Assembly (NCBI RefSeq): GCF_029227915.1
Contig: NC_079884.1
Coordinates: forward strand, 5,644,001 to 5,708,000
Reading direction: 5' to 3'
From: Hydractinia symbiolongicarpus
Lineage: Eukaryota > Cnidaria > Hydrozoa > Anthoathecata > Hydractiniidae
Length of the DNA stretch: 64,000 nucleotides
Shown: positions 46,631 to 58,946 of the stretch, piece by piece
How positions within the stretch are numbered: position 1 is the stretch's first letter
How the letters are laid out: every line of letters begins with the position of its first letter
The notes under the pieces: model-generated
Seen by the model: only the letters and a program-made list of their open reading frames with translations
Database searches by the model: none
Told to the model about the DNA's origin: nothing
Translations under genes and position numbers: made by a program

Positions 46631-49600
46631 CCCTGGGTACTTTCTTTGTATACTTTTGACTATACGGGCCAAGCCCGGGATATACGGGAAATCGCGGGTT
46701 TTCGTTTGCCGGCGATTAAACTTCTTTTATTCAGCGTCTCATCAAAAATGAAAACATTTTTAAAAACTACAAATCTTATGCGTTTTAGTGGTGAAAAAAT
46801 AATTTAAAAAATCGTTCTGAAAATGAGTTTACTCCCTGGGTACTTTCTTTGTATACTTTTGACTATACGGGCCGAGTCCGGGATTTAGGGTAATCGCAGG
46901 TTTTCGTTTGCCGGCGATTAAACTGCTTTTATTCAGCGTCTCATCAAAAATGAAAACATTTTTAAAAACTACAAGTCTCATGGGCATTAGTGGTGAAATA
47001 GTAATTTAAAAAATCGTTTGGGAAATGAGTTTACTCCCTGGGTACTTTCTTTGTATACTTTTGACTATACGGGCCGAGATCGGGATTTACGGGAAGTCGC
47101 TGGTTTTCGTTTGTCGGCGATTAAACTTCTTTTATTCAGCGTCTCATCAAAAATGAAAACATTTTTAAAAACTACAAGTCTCATGGGCTTTAATGGTGAA
47201 ATAATAATTTAAAAAATCGTTCGGGAAATGAGTTTACACCTTGGATACTTTCTTTGTATACTTTTGACTATACGGGCCGAGTCCGGGATTTACGGGAAAT
47301 CGCAGATTTTCGTTTGCCGGCGATTAAACTTCTTTTATTCAGCGTCCTATCAAATATGAAAATATTTTTGAAAACTACAAGTCTCATGCGTTTAGTGGTG
47401 AAAAAATAATGTAAAAAATCGTTCGGGAAATGAGTTTACTCCCTGGGTACTTTCTTTGTATACTTTTGACTATACGGGCCGAGTCCGGGATTTAGGGAAA
47501 TCGCAGGTTTTCGTTTGCCGGCGATTAAACTGCTTTTATTCAGCGTCTCGTCAAAAATGAAAACATTTTTAAAAACTACAAGTCTCATGGGCTTTAGTGG
47601 TGAAATAGTAATTTAAAAAATCGTTTGGGAAATGAGTTTACTCCCTGGGTACTTTCTTTGTATACTTTTGACTATACGGGCCGAGTACGGGATTTACGGG
47701 AAATTGCGGGTTTTCGTTTGCCGGCGATTAAACTTCTTTTATTCAGCGTCTCATCAAAAATGAAAACATTTTTAAAAACTACAAGTCTCATGGGCTTTAG
47801 TGGTGAAATAGTAATTTAAAAAATCGTTTGGGAAATGAGTTTACTCCCTGGGTACTTTCTTTGTATACTTTTGACTATACGGGCCGAGACCGGGATTTAC
47901 GGGAAGTCGCGGGTTTTCCTTTGCCGGCGATTAAACTTCTTTTATTCAGCGTCTCATCAAAAATGAAAATATTTTTAAAAACTACAAGTCTCATGGGCTT
48001 TATTGGTGAAATAATAATTTAAAAAATCGTTCGGGAAATGAGTTTACACCTTGGATACTTTCTTTGTATACTTTTGACTATACGGGCCGAGTCCTGGATT
48101 TACGGGAAATCGCGGATTTTCGTTTGCCGGCGATTAAACTTCTTTTATTCAGCGTCCTATCAAATATGAAAATATTTTTGAAAACTACAAGTCTCATGCG
48201 TTTAGTGGTAAAAAAATAATGTAAAAAATCGTTCGGGAAATGAGTTTACTCCCTGGGTACTTTCTTTGTATACTTTTGACTATACGGGCCAAGCCCGGGA
48301 TATACGGGAAATCGCGGGTTTTCGTTTGCCGGCGATTAAACTTCTTTTATTCAGCGTCTCATCAAAAATGAAAACATTTTTAAAAACTACAAGTCTTATG
48401 CGTTTTAGTGGTGAAAAAATAATTTAAAAAATCGTTCTGAAAATGAGTTTACTCCCTGGGTACTTTCTTTGTATACTTTTGACTATACGGGCCGAGTCCG
48501 GGATTTAGGGAAATCGCAGGTTTTCGTTTGCCGGCGATTAAACTGCTTTTATTCAGCGTCTCATCAAAAATGAAAACATTTTTAAAAACTACAAGTCTCA
48601 TGGGCTTTAGTGGTGAAATAGTAATTTCAAAAATCGTTTGGGAAATGAGTTTACTCCCTGGGTACTTTCTTTGTATACTTTTGACTATACGGGCCGAGTA
48701 CGGGATTTACGGGAAATTGCGGGTTTTCGTTTGCCGGCGATTAAACTTCTTTTATTCAGCGTCTCATCAAAAATGAAAACATTTTTAAAAACTACAAGTC
48801 TCATGGGCTTTAGTGGTGAAATAGTAATTTAAAAAATTGTTTGAGAAATGAGTTTACTCCCTGGGTACTTTCTTTGTATACTTTTGACTATACGGGCCGA
48901 GACCGGGACTTACGGGAAGTCGCAGGTTTTCGTTTGCCGGCGATTAAACTTCTTTTATTCAGCGTCTCATCAAAAATGAAAACATTTTTAAAAACTACAA
49001 GTCTCATGGGCTTTAATGGTGAAATAATAATTTAAAAAATCGTTCGGGAAATGAGTTTACACCTTGGATACTTTCTTTGTATACTTTTAACTATACGGGC
49101 CGGGTCCGGGATTTACGGGAAATCGCAGGTTTTCGATTGCCGGCGATTAAACTTCTTTTATTCAGCGTCTCATCAAAAATGAAAACATTTTTAAAAACTA
49201 CAAGTCTCATGGGCTTTAGTGGTGAAATAGTAATTTCAAAAATCGTTTGGGAAATGAGTTTACTCCCTGGGTACTTTCTTTGTATACTTTTGACTATACG
49301 GGCCGAGTACGGGATTTACGGGAAATTGCGGGTTTTCGTGTGCCGGCGATTAAACTTCTTTTATTCAGCGTCTCATCAAAAATGAAAACATTTTTAAAAA
49401 CTACAAGTCTCATGCGTTTTAGTGGTGAAAAAATAATTTAAAAAGTCGTTCGGGAAATGAGTTTACTCCCTGGGTACTTTCTTTGTATACTTTTGATTAT
49501 ACGGACCGAGACCGGGGTTTACGGGAAATGGCGGGTTTTCGTTTGCCGGCGATTAAACTTCTTTTATTCAGCGTCTCATCAAAAATGAAAACATTTTTAA

Positions 49601-50260
49601 AAACTACAAGTCTTAGGCGTTTTAGTGGTGAAAAAATATATTAAAAAATCGTTCTGAAAATGAGTTTACTCCCTGGGTACTTTCTTTGTATACTTTTGAC
49701 TATACGGGCCGAGTCCGGGATTTAGGGAAATCGCAGGTTTTCGTTTGCCGGCGATTAAACTGCTTTTATCCAGCGTCTCATCAAAAATGAAAACATTTTT
49801 AAAAACTACAAGTCTCATGGGCTTTAGTGGTGAAATAGTAATTTAAAAAATCGTTTGGGAAATGAGTTTACTCCCTGGGTACTTTCTTTGTATACTTTTG
49901 ACTATACGGGCTGAGACCGGGATTTACGGGAAGTCGCGGGTTTTCGTTTGTCGGCGATTAAACTTCTTTTATTCAGCGTCTCATCAAAAATGAAAACATT
50001 TTTAAAAATTACAAGTCTCATGGGCTTTAATGGTGAAATAATAATTTAAAAAATCGTTCGGGAGATGAGTTTACACCTTGGATACTTTCTTTGTATACTT
50101 TTGACTATACGGGCCGAGTCCGGGATTTACGGGAAATCGCGGATTTTCGTTTGCCGGCGATTAAACTTCTTTTATTCAGCGTCCTATCAAATATGAAAAT
50201 ATTTTTGAAAACTACAAGTCTCATGCGTTTAGTGGTAAAAAAATAATGTAAAAAATCGTT
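46631..50260 (+). repeat. CATGGGC-type domain, first part
   Basis: From here most monomers end CATGGGCTTTA instead of CATGCGTTTTA. Recurring types: p1 (GAGTACGGG, GAAATTGCGGG); p2 (GAGACCGGG, GGAAGTCGC); p3 (TTACACCTTGGATAC, TTTTAACTATACGGGCCGGG, TTTTCGATTGCC); q (GAGTCCTGG or GAGTCCGGG, TCCTATC); t (TTTAGGG with TCTCGTC); r (GATATACGGG); s (TTCTGAAAATG, TTTAGGG). A monomer near 49445 has GATTATACGGACCGAGACCGGGG. The part from 47018 to about 49380 is collinear with 50665-53027 at an offset of 3647 bp. Confidence 0.83.
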
Positions 50261-51880
50261 CGGGAAATGAGTTTACTCCCTGGGTACTTTCTTTGTATAC
50301 TTTTGACTATACGGGCCGAGTCCGGGATTTAGGGAAATCGCAGGTTTTCGTTTGCCGGCGATTAAACTGCTTTTATTCAGCGTCTCGTCAAAAATGAAAA
50401 CATTTTTAAAAACTACAAGTCTCATGGGCTTTAGTGGTGAAATAGTAATTTAAAAAATCGTTTGGGAAATGAGTTTACTCCCTGGGTACTTTCTTTGTAT
50501 ACTTTTGACTATACGGGCCGAGTACGGGATTTACGGGAAATTGCGGGTTTTCGTTTGCCGGCGATTAAACTTCTTTTATTCAGCGTCTCATCAAAAATGA
50601 AAACATTTTTAAAAACTATAAGTCTCATGGGCTTTAGTGGTGAAATAGTAATTTAAAAAATCGTTTGGGAAATGAGTTTACTCCCTGGGTACTTTCTTTG
50701 TATACTTTTGACTATACGGGCCGAGACCGGGATTTACGGGAAGTCGCGGGTTTTCGTTTGCCGGCGATTAAACTTCTTTTATTCAGCGTCTCATCAAAAA
50801 TGAAAATATTTTTAAAAACTACAAGTCTCATGGGCTTTATTGGTGAAATAATAATTTAAAAAATCGTTCGGGAAATGAGTTTACACCTTGGATACTTTCT
50901 TTGTATACTTTTGACTATACGGGCCGAGTCCTGGATTTACGGGAAATCGCGGATTTTCGTTTGCCGGCCATTAAACTTCTTTTATTCAGCGTCCTATCAA
51001 ATATGAAAATATTTTTGAAAACTACAAGTCTCATGCGTTTAGTGGTAAAAAAATAATGTAAAAAATCGTTCGGGAAATGAGTTTACTCCCTGGGTACTTT
51101 CTTTGTATACTTTTGACTATACGGGCCGAGTCCGGGATTTAGGGAAATCGCAGGTTTTCGTTTGCCGGCGATTAAACTGCTTTTATTCAGCGTCTCGTCA
51201 AAAATGAAAACATTTTTAAAAACTACAAGTCTCATGGGCTTTAGTGGTGAAATAGTAATTTAAAAAATCGTTTGGGAAATGAGTTTACTCCCTGGGTACT
51301 TTCTTTGTATACTTTTGACTATACGGGCCGAGTACGGGATTTACGGGAAATTGCGGGTTTTCGTTTGCCGGCGATTAAACTTCTTTTATTCAGCGTCTCA
51401 TCAAAAATGAAAACATTTTTAAAAACTATAAGTCTCATGGGCTTTAGTGGTGAAATAGTAATTTAAAAAATCGTTTGGGAAATGAGTTTACTCCCTGGGT
51501 ACTTTCTTTGTATACTTTTGACTATACGGGCCGAGACCGGGATTTACGGGAAGTCGCGGGTTTTCGTTTGCCGGCGATTAAACTTCTTTTATTCAGCGTC
51601 TCATCAAAAATGAAAATATTTTTAAAAACTACAAGTCTCATGGGCTTTATTGGTGAAATAATAATTTAAAAAATCGTTCGGGAAATGAGTTTACACCTTG
51701 GATACTTTCTTTGTATACTTTTGACTATACGGGCCGAGTCCTGGATTTACGGGAAATCGCGGATTTTCGTTTGCCGGCCATTAAACTTCTTTTATTCAGC
51801 GTCCTATCAAATATGAAAATATTTTTGAAAACTACAAGTCTCATGCGTTTAGTGGTAAAAAAATAATGTAAAAAATCGTT
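50261..51880 (+). repeat. Two tandem copies of a 4-monomer HOR (810 bp each)
   Basis: Copies run 50261-51070 and 51071-51880 with the order t, p1, p2, q. Both copies share the private ACTATAAGTCTC in p1, CTTTATTGGTG in p2, and GAGTCCTGG with GCCGGCCATTAAAC in q. The copies are almost identical, showing recent duplication. Confidence 0.92.
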
Positions 51881-53027
51881 CGGGAAATGAGTTTACTCCC
51901 TGGGTACTTTCTTTGTATACTTTTGACTATACGGGCCAAGCCCGGGATATACGGGAAATCGCGGGTTTTCGTTTGCGGGCGATTAAACTTCTTTTATTCA
52001 GCGTCTCATCAAAAATGAAAACATTTTTAAAAACTACAAGTCTTATGCGTTTTAGTGGTGAAAAAATAATTTAAAAAATCGTTCTGAAAATGAGTTTACT
52101 CCCTAAGTACTTTCTTTGTATACTTTTGACTATACGGGCCGAGTCCAGGATTTAGGGAAATCGCAGGTTTTCGTTTGCCGGCGATTAAACTGCTTTTATT
52201 CAGCGTCTCATCAAAAATGAAAACATTTTTAAAAACTACAAGTCTCATGGGCTTTAGTGGTGAAATAGTAATTTCAAAAATCGTTTGGGAAATGAGTTTA
52301 CTCCCTGGGTACTTTCTTTGTATACTTTTGACTATACGGGCCGAGTACGGGATTTACGGGAAATTGCGGGTTTTCGTTTGCCGGCGATTAAACTTCTTTT
52401 ATTCAGCGTCTCATCAAAAATGAAAACATTTTTAAAAACTACAAGTCTCATGGGCTTTAGTGGTGAAATAGTAATTTAAAAAATCGTTTGAGAAATGAGT
52501 TTACTCCCTGGGTACTTTCTTTGTATACTTTTGACTATACGGGCCGAGACCGGGACTTACGGGAAGTCGCAGGTTTTCGTTTGCCGGCGATTAAACTTCT
52601 TTTATTCAGCGTCTCATCAAAAATGAAAACATTTTTAAAAACTACAAGTCTCACGGGCTTTAATGGTGAAATAATAATTTAAAAAATCGTTCGGGAAATG
52701 AGTTTACACCTTGGATACTTTCTTTGTATACTTTTAACTATACGGGCCGGGTCCGGGATTTACGGGAAATCGCAGGTTTTCGATTGCCGGCGATTAAACT
52801 TCTTTTATTCAGCGTCTCATCAAAAATGAAAACATTTTTAAAAACTACAAGTCTCATGGGCTTTAGTGGTGAAATAGTAATTTCAAAAATCGTTTGGGAA
52901 ATGAGTTTACTCCCTGGGTACTTTCTTTGTATACTTTTGACTATACGGGCCGAGTACGGGATTTACGGGAAATTGCGGGTTTTCGTTTGCCGGCGATTAA
53001 ACTTCTTTTATTCAGCGTCTCATCAAA
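51881..53027 (+). repeat. Right copy of part of the 18-monomer (3647 bp) offset duplication
   Basis: The order r, s, p1, p2, p3, p1 matches 48234-49380. Differences include TTTGCGGGCGATT in r, CCCTAAGTAC in s and CTCACGGGC in p2 of this copy. The r monomer with GCGGGCG recurs at about 54321 and 55537. Confidence 0.83.
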
Positions 53028-54050
53028 AATGAAAACATTTTTAAAAACTACAAGTCTCATGGGCTTTAGTGGTGAAATAGTAATTTAAAAAATCGTTTGA
53101 GAAATGAGTTTACTCCCTGGGTACTTTCTTTGTATACTTTTGACTATACGGGCCGAGACCGGGATTTACGGGAAGTCGCGGGTTTTCGTTTGCCGGCGAT
53201 TAAACTTCTTTTATTCAGCGTCTCATCAAAAATGAAAACATTTTTAAAAACTACAAGTCTCATGGGCTTTAATGGTGAAATAATAATTTAAAAAATCGTT
53301 CGGGAAATGAGTTTACACCTTGGATACTTTCTTTGTATACTTTTAACTATACGGGCCGGGTCCGGGATTTACGGGAAATCGCAGGTTTTCGATTGCCGGC
53401 GATTAAACTTCTTTTATTCAGCGTCTCATCAAAAATGAAAACATTTTTAAAAACTACAAGTCTCATGGGCTTTAGTGGTGAAATAGTAATTTCAAAAATC
53501 GTTTGGGAAATGAGTTTACTCCCTGGGTACTTTCTTTGTATACTTTTGACTATACGGGCCGAGTACGGGATTTACGGGAAATTGCGGGTTTTCGTTTGCC
53601 GGCGATTAAACTTCTTTTATTCAGCGTCTCATCAAAAATGAAAACATTTTTAAAAACTACAAGTCTCATGGGCTTTAGTGGTGAAATAGTAATTTAAAAA
53701 ATCGTTTGAGAAATGAGTTTACTCCCTGGGTACTTTCTTTGTATACTTTTGACTATACGGGCCGAGACCGGGATTTACGGGAAGTCGCGGGTTTTCGTTT
53801 GCCGGCGATTAAACTTCTTTTATTCAGCGTCTCATCAAAAATGAAAACATTTTTAAAAACTACAAGTCTCATGGGCTTTAATGGTGAAATAATAATTTAA
53901 AAAATCGTTCGGGAAATGAGTTTACACCTTGGATACTTTCTTTGTATACTTTTAACTATACGGGCCGGGTCCGGGATTTACGGGAAATCGCAGGTTTTCG
54001 ATTGCCGGCGATTAAACTTCTTTTATTCAGCGTCTCATCAAAAATGAAAA
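52285..54050 (+). repeat. 3-monomer tandem (609 bp), about three copies
   Basis: The order p1, p2, p3 starts at 52285, 52894 and 53503. p3 ends AATTTCAAAAATCG, turning the usual TAA stop into TCA, so each p3-p1 pair reads as one 102-codon frame. The third copy ends in a p3 whose 3' half (AAAATATTTTTAAAAAC, CTTTATTGGTG) comes from a p2 monomer. Confidence 0.9.
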
Positions 54051-55934
54051 TATTTTTAAAAACTACAAGTCTCATGGGCTTTATTGGTGAAATAATAATT
54101 TAAAAAATCGTTCGGGAAATGAGTTTACACCTTGGATACTTTCTTTGTATACTTTTGACTATACGGGCCGAGTCCTGGATTTACGGGAAATCGCGGATTT
54201 TCGTTTGCCGGCGATTAAACTTCTTTTATTCAGCGTCCTATCAAATATGAAAATATTTTTGAAAACTACAAGTCTCATGCGTTTAGTGGTAAAAAAATAA
54301 TGTAAAAAATCGTTCGGGAAATGAGTTTACTCCCTGGGTACTTTCTTTGTATACTTTTGACTATACGGGCCAAGCCCGGGATATACGGGAAATCGCGGGT
54401 TTTCGTTTGCGGGCGATTAAACTTCTTTTATTCAGCGTCTCATCAAAAATGAAAACATTTTTAAAAACTACAAGTCTTATGCGTTTTAGTGGTGAAAAAA
54501 TAATTTAAAAAATCGTTCTGAAAATGAGTTTACTCCCTGGGTACTTTCTTTGTATACTTTTGACTATACGGGCCGGGTCCGGGATTTAGGGAAATCGCAG
54601 GTTTTCGTTTGCCGGCGATTAAACTGCTTTTATTCAGCGTCTCATCAAAAATGAAAACATTTTTAAAAACTACAAGTCTCATGGGCTTTAGTGGTGAAAT
54701 AGTAATTTCAAAAATCGTTTGGGAAATGAGTTTACTCCCTGGGTACTTTCTTTGTATACTTTTGACTATACGGGCCGAGTACGGGATTTACGGGAAATTG
54801 CGGGTTTTCGTTTGCCGGCGATTAAACTTCTTTTATTTAGCGTCTCATCAAAAATGAAAACATTTTTAAAAACTACAAGTCTCATGGGCTTTAGTGGTGA
54901 AATAGTAATTTAAAAAATCGTTTGAGAAATGAGTTTACTCCCTGGGTACTTTCTTTGTATACTTTTGACTATACGGGCCGAGACCGGGACTTACGGGAAG
55001 TCGCAGGTTTTCGTTTGCCGGCGATTAAACTTCTTTTATTCAGCGTCTCATCAAAAATGAAAACATTTTTAAAAACTACAAGTCTCATGGGCTTTAATGG
55101 TGAAATAATAATTTAAAAAATCGTTCGGGAAATGAGTTTACACCTTGGATACTTTCTTTGTATACTTTTAACTATACGGGCCGGGTCCGGGATTTACGGG
55201 AAATCGCAGGTTTTCGATTGCCGGCGATTAAACTTCTTTTATTCAGCGTCTCATCAAAAATGAAAATATTTTTAAAAACTACAAGTCTCATGGGCTTTAT
55301 TGGTGAAATAATAATTTAAAAAATCGTTCGGGAAATGAGTTTACACCTTGGATACTTTCTTTGTATACTTTTGACTATACGGGCCGAGTCCTGGATTTAC
55401 GGGAAATCGCGGATTTTCGTTTGCCGGCGATTAAACTTCTTTTATTCAGCGTCCTATCAAATATGAAAATATTTTTGAAAACTACAAGTCTCATGCGTTT
55501 AGTGGTAAAAAAATAATGTAAAAAATCGTTCGGGAAATGAGTTTACTCCCTGGGTACTTTCTTTGTATACTTTTGACTATACGGGCCAAGCCCGGGATAT
55601 ACGGGAAATCGCGGGTTTTCGTTTGCGGGCGATTAAACTTCTTTTATTCAGCGTCTCATCAAAAATGAAAACATTTTTAAAAACTACAAGTCTTATGCGT
55701 TTTAGTGGTGAAAAAATAATTTAAAAAATCGTTCTGAAAATGAGTTTACTCCCTGGGTACTTTCTTTGTATACTTTTGACTATACGGGCCGGGTCCGGGA
55801 TTTAGGGAAATCGCAGGTTTTCGTTTGCCGGCGATTAAACTGCTTTTATTCAGCGTCTCATCAAAAATGAAAACATTTTTAAAAACTACAAGTCTCATGG
55901 GCTTTAGTGGTGAAATAGTAATTTCAAAAATCGT
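53503..55934 (+). repeat. Two tandem copies of a 6-monomer HOR (1216 bp each)
   Basis: p1, p2, a p3/p2 hybrid, q, r and s follow one another at 53503-54718 and 54719-55934. A third, incomplete repeat starts at 55935 (p1, p2, p3). Shared marks are GCGGGCGATT in r, GGCCGGGTCCGGGATTTAGGG in s, and ATTTAGCGTCTC in p1 of the second and third copies. This 6-monomer unit contains the 3-monomer unit, so it is an extension of it. Confidence 0.9.
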
Positions 55935-57143
55935 TTGGGAAATGAGTTTACTCCCTGGGTACTTTCTTTGTATACTTTTGACTATACGGGCCGAGTACGG
56001 GATTTACGGGAAATTGCGGGTTTTCGTTTGCCGGCGATTAAACTTCTTTTATTTAGCGTCTCATCAAAAATGAAAACATTTTTAAAAACTACAAGTCTCA
56101 TGGGCTTTAGTGGTGAAATAGTAATTTAAAAAATCGTTTGAGAAATGAGTTTACTCCCTGGGTACTTTCTTTGTATACTTTTGACTATACGGGCCGAGAC
56201 CGGGACTTACGGGAAGTCGCAGGTTTTCGTTTGCCGGCGATTAAACTTCTTTTATTCAGCGTCTCATCAAAAATGAAAACATTTTTAAAAACTACAAGTC
56301 TCATGGGCTTTAATGGTGAAATAATAATTTAAAAAATCGTTCGGGAAATGAGTTTACACCTTGGATACTTTCTTTGTATACTTTTAACTATACGGGCCGG
56401 GTCCGGGATTTACGGGAAATCGCAGGTTTTCGATTGCCGGCGATTAAACTTCTTTTATTCAGCGTCTCATCAAAAATGAAAACATTTATAAAAACTACAA
56501 GTCTCATGGGCTTTAGTGGTGAAATAGTAATTTCAAAAATCGTTTGGGAAATGAGTTTACTCCCTGGGTACTTTCTTTGTATACTTTTGACTATACGGGC
56601 CGAGTACGGGATTTACGGGAAATTGCGGGTTTTCGTTTGCCGGCGATTAAACTTCTTTTATTCAGCGTCTCATCAAAAATGAAAACATTTTTAAAAACTA
56701 CAAGTCTCATGGGCTTTAGTGGTGAAATAGTAATTTAAAAAATCGTTTGAGAAATGAGTTTACTCCCTGGGTACTTTCTTTGTATACTTTTGACTATACG
56801 GGCCGAGACCGGGATTTACGGGAAGTCGCGGGTTTTCGTTTGCCGGCGATTAAACTTCTTTTATTCAGCGTCTCATCAAAAATGAAAACATTTTTAAAAA
56901 CTACAAGTCTCATGGGCTTTAATGGTGAAATAATAATTTAAAAAATCGTTCGGGAAATGAGTTTACACCTTGGATACTTTCTTTGTATACTTTTAACTAT
57001 ACGGGCCGGGTCCGGGATTTACGGGAAATCGCAGGTTTTCGATTGCCGGCGATTAAACTTCTTTTATTCAGCGTCTCATCAAAAATGAAAACATTTTTGA
57101 AAACTAAAAGTCTCATGCGTTTTAGTGGTGAAAAAATAATTTA
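55935..57143 (+). repeat. Partial third 6-mer plus a further 3-mer unit
   Basis: p1, p2 and p3 at 55935 are followed by p1, p2 and p3 at 56544, a 609 bp step. The first p3 has the private ACATTTATAAAAAC. The last p3 ends AACTAAAAGTCTCATGCG and AATTTAAAAAGTCG, leading into the monomer with GATTATACGGACC. The same CTAAAAGTC and AAAAAGTCG marks appear at the very end of the window. Confidence 0.85.
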
Positions 57144-58372
57144 AAAAGTCGTTCGGGAAATGAGTTTACTCCCTGGGTACTTTCTTTGTATACTTTTGAT
57201 TATACGGACCGAGACCGGGGTTTACGGGAAATGGCGGGTTTTCGTTTGCCGGCGATTAAACTTCTTTTATTCAGCGTCTCATCAAAAATGAAAACATTTT
57301 TAAAAACTACAAGTCTTAGGCGTTTTAGTGGTGAAAAAATATATTAAAAAATCGTTCTGAAAATGAGTTTACTCCCTGGGTACTTTCTTTGTATACTTTT
57401 GACTATACGGGCCGAGTCCGGGATTTAGGGAAATCGCAGGTTTTCGTTTGCCGGCGATTAAACTGCTTTTATCCAGCGTCTCATCAAAAATGAAAACATT
57501 TTTAAAAACTACAAGTCTCATGGGCTTTAGTGGTGAAATAGTAATTTAAAAAATCGTTTGGGAAATGAGTTTACTCCCTGGGTACTTTCTTTGTATACTT
57601 TTGACTATACGGGCCGAGACCGGGATTTACGGGAAGTCGCGGGTTTTCGTTTGTCGGCGATTAAACTTCTTTTATTCAGCGTCTCATCAAAAATGAAAAC
57701 ATTTTTAAAAATTACAAGTCTCATGGGCTTTAATGGTGAAATAATAATTTAAAAAATCGTTCGGGAGATGAGTTTACACCTTGGATACTTTCTTTGTATA
57801 CTTTTGACTATACGGGCCGAGTCCGGGATTTACGGGAAATCGCGGATTTTCGTTTGCCGGCGATTAAACTTCTTTTATTCAGCGTCCTATCAAATATGAA
57901 AATATTTTTGAAAACTACAAGTCTCATGCGTTTAGTGGTAAAAAAATAATGTAAAAAATCGTTCGGGAAATGAGTTTACTCCCTGGGTACTTTCTTTGTA
58001 TACTTTTGACTATACGGGCCGAGTCCGGGATTTAGGGAAATCGCAGGTTTTCGTTTGCCGGCGATTAAACTGCTTTTATTCAGCGTCTCGTCAAAAATGA
58101 AAACATTTTTAAAAACTACAAGTCTCATGGGCTTTAGTGGTGAAATAGTAATTTAAAAAATCGTTTGGGAAATGAGTTTACTCCCTGGGTACTTTCTTTG
58201 TATACTTTTGACTATACGGGCCGAGTACGGGATTTACGGGAAATTGCGGGTTTTCGTTTGCCGGCGATTAAACTTCTTTTATTCAGCGTCTCATCAAAAA
58301 TGAAAACATTTTTAAAAACTACAAGTCTCATGGGTTTTAGTGGTGAAATAGTAATTTAAAAATCGTTTGGGA
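57144..58372 (+). repeat. Copy of 49441-50665 at 7703 bp offset
   Basis: The monomer with GATTATACGGACCGAGACCGGGG and GAAATGGCGGG is followed by one ending CTTAGGCG with AAAATATATTAAAAAATCG, then others in the same order as near 49441. Shared rare marks are ATCCAGCGTCTC, AAAATTACAAGTC and GGGAGATGAGTTTACACC. This ties the segments at about 49.4 and 57.1 kb together (38 monomers apart). Confidence 0.88.
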
Positions 58373-58774
58373 AATGAGTTTACTCCCTGGGCACTTTCTT
58401 TGTATACTTTTGACTATATGGGCCGAGACCGGGATTTACGGGAAGTCGCGGGTTTTCGTTTGCCGGCGATTAAACTTCTTTTATTCAGCGTCTCATCAAA
58501 AATGAAAATATTTTTAAAAACTACAAGTCTCATGGGCTTTAATGGTGAAATAATAATTTAAAAAATCGTTCGGGAAATGAGTTTACACCTTGGATACTTT
58601 CTTTGTACACTTTTGACTATACGGGCCGAGTCCGGGATTTACGGGAAATCGCGGATTTTCGTTTGCCGGCGATTAAACTTCTTTTATTCAGCGTCCTATC
58701 AAATATGAAAATATTTTTGAATCCTACAAGTCTCATGCGTTTTAGTGGTGAAAAAAAATTTTAAGAAATCGTTC

Positions 58775-58946
58775 GGGAAATGAGTTTACTCCCTGGGTAC
58801 TTTCTTTGTATACATTCGACTATACGGGCCAAGCCCCGGATTTACGGGAAAACGCGGGATTTCGTTTGCCATCAAAAATGAAAACATTTTTGAAAACTAC
58901 AAGTCTCATGCGTTTTAGTGGTGAAAAATAATTTAAAAAATCGATC
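58775..58946 (+). repeat. Truncated B2 monomer with 30-bp deletion, copy 2
   Basis: This B2 monomer (ATTCGAC, CCCCGG, AAAACGCGGGATTTCG) joins TTTGCC directly to ATCAAAAATG, the same breakpoint as at 46242-46414. It ends GAAAAATAATTT, one A shorter than usual, giving 172 bp, and is followed by ATCGATCGGG and the two-base-deleted ACTCTGGG monomer. Confidence 0.92.
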
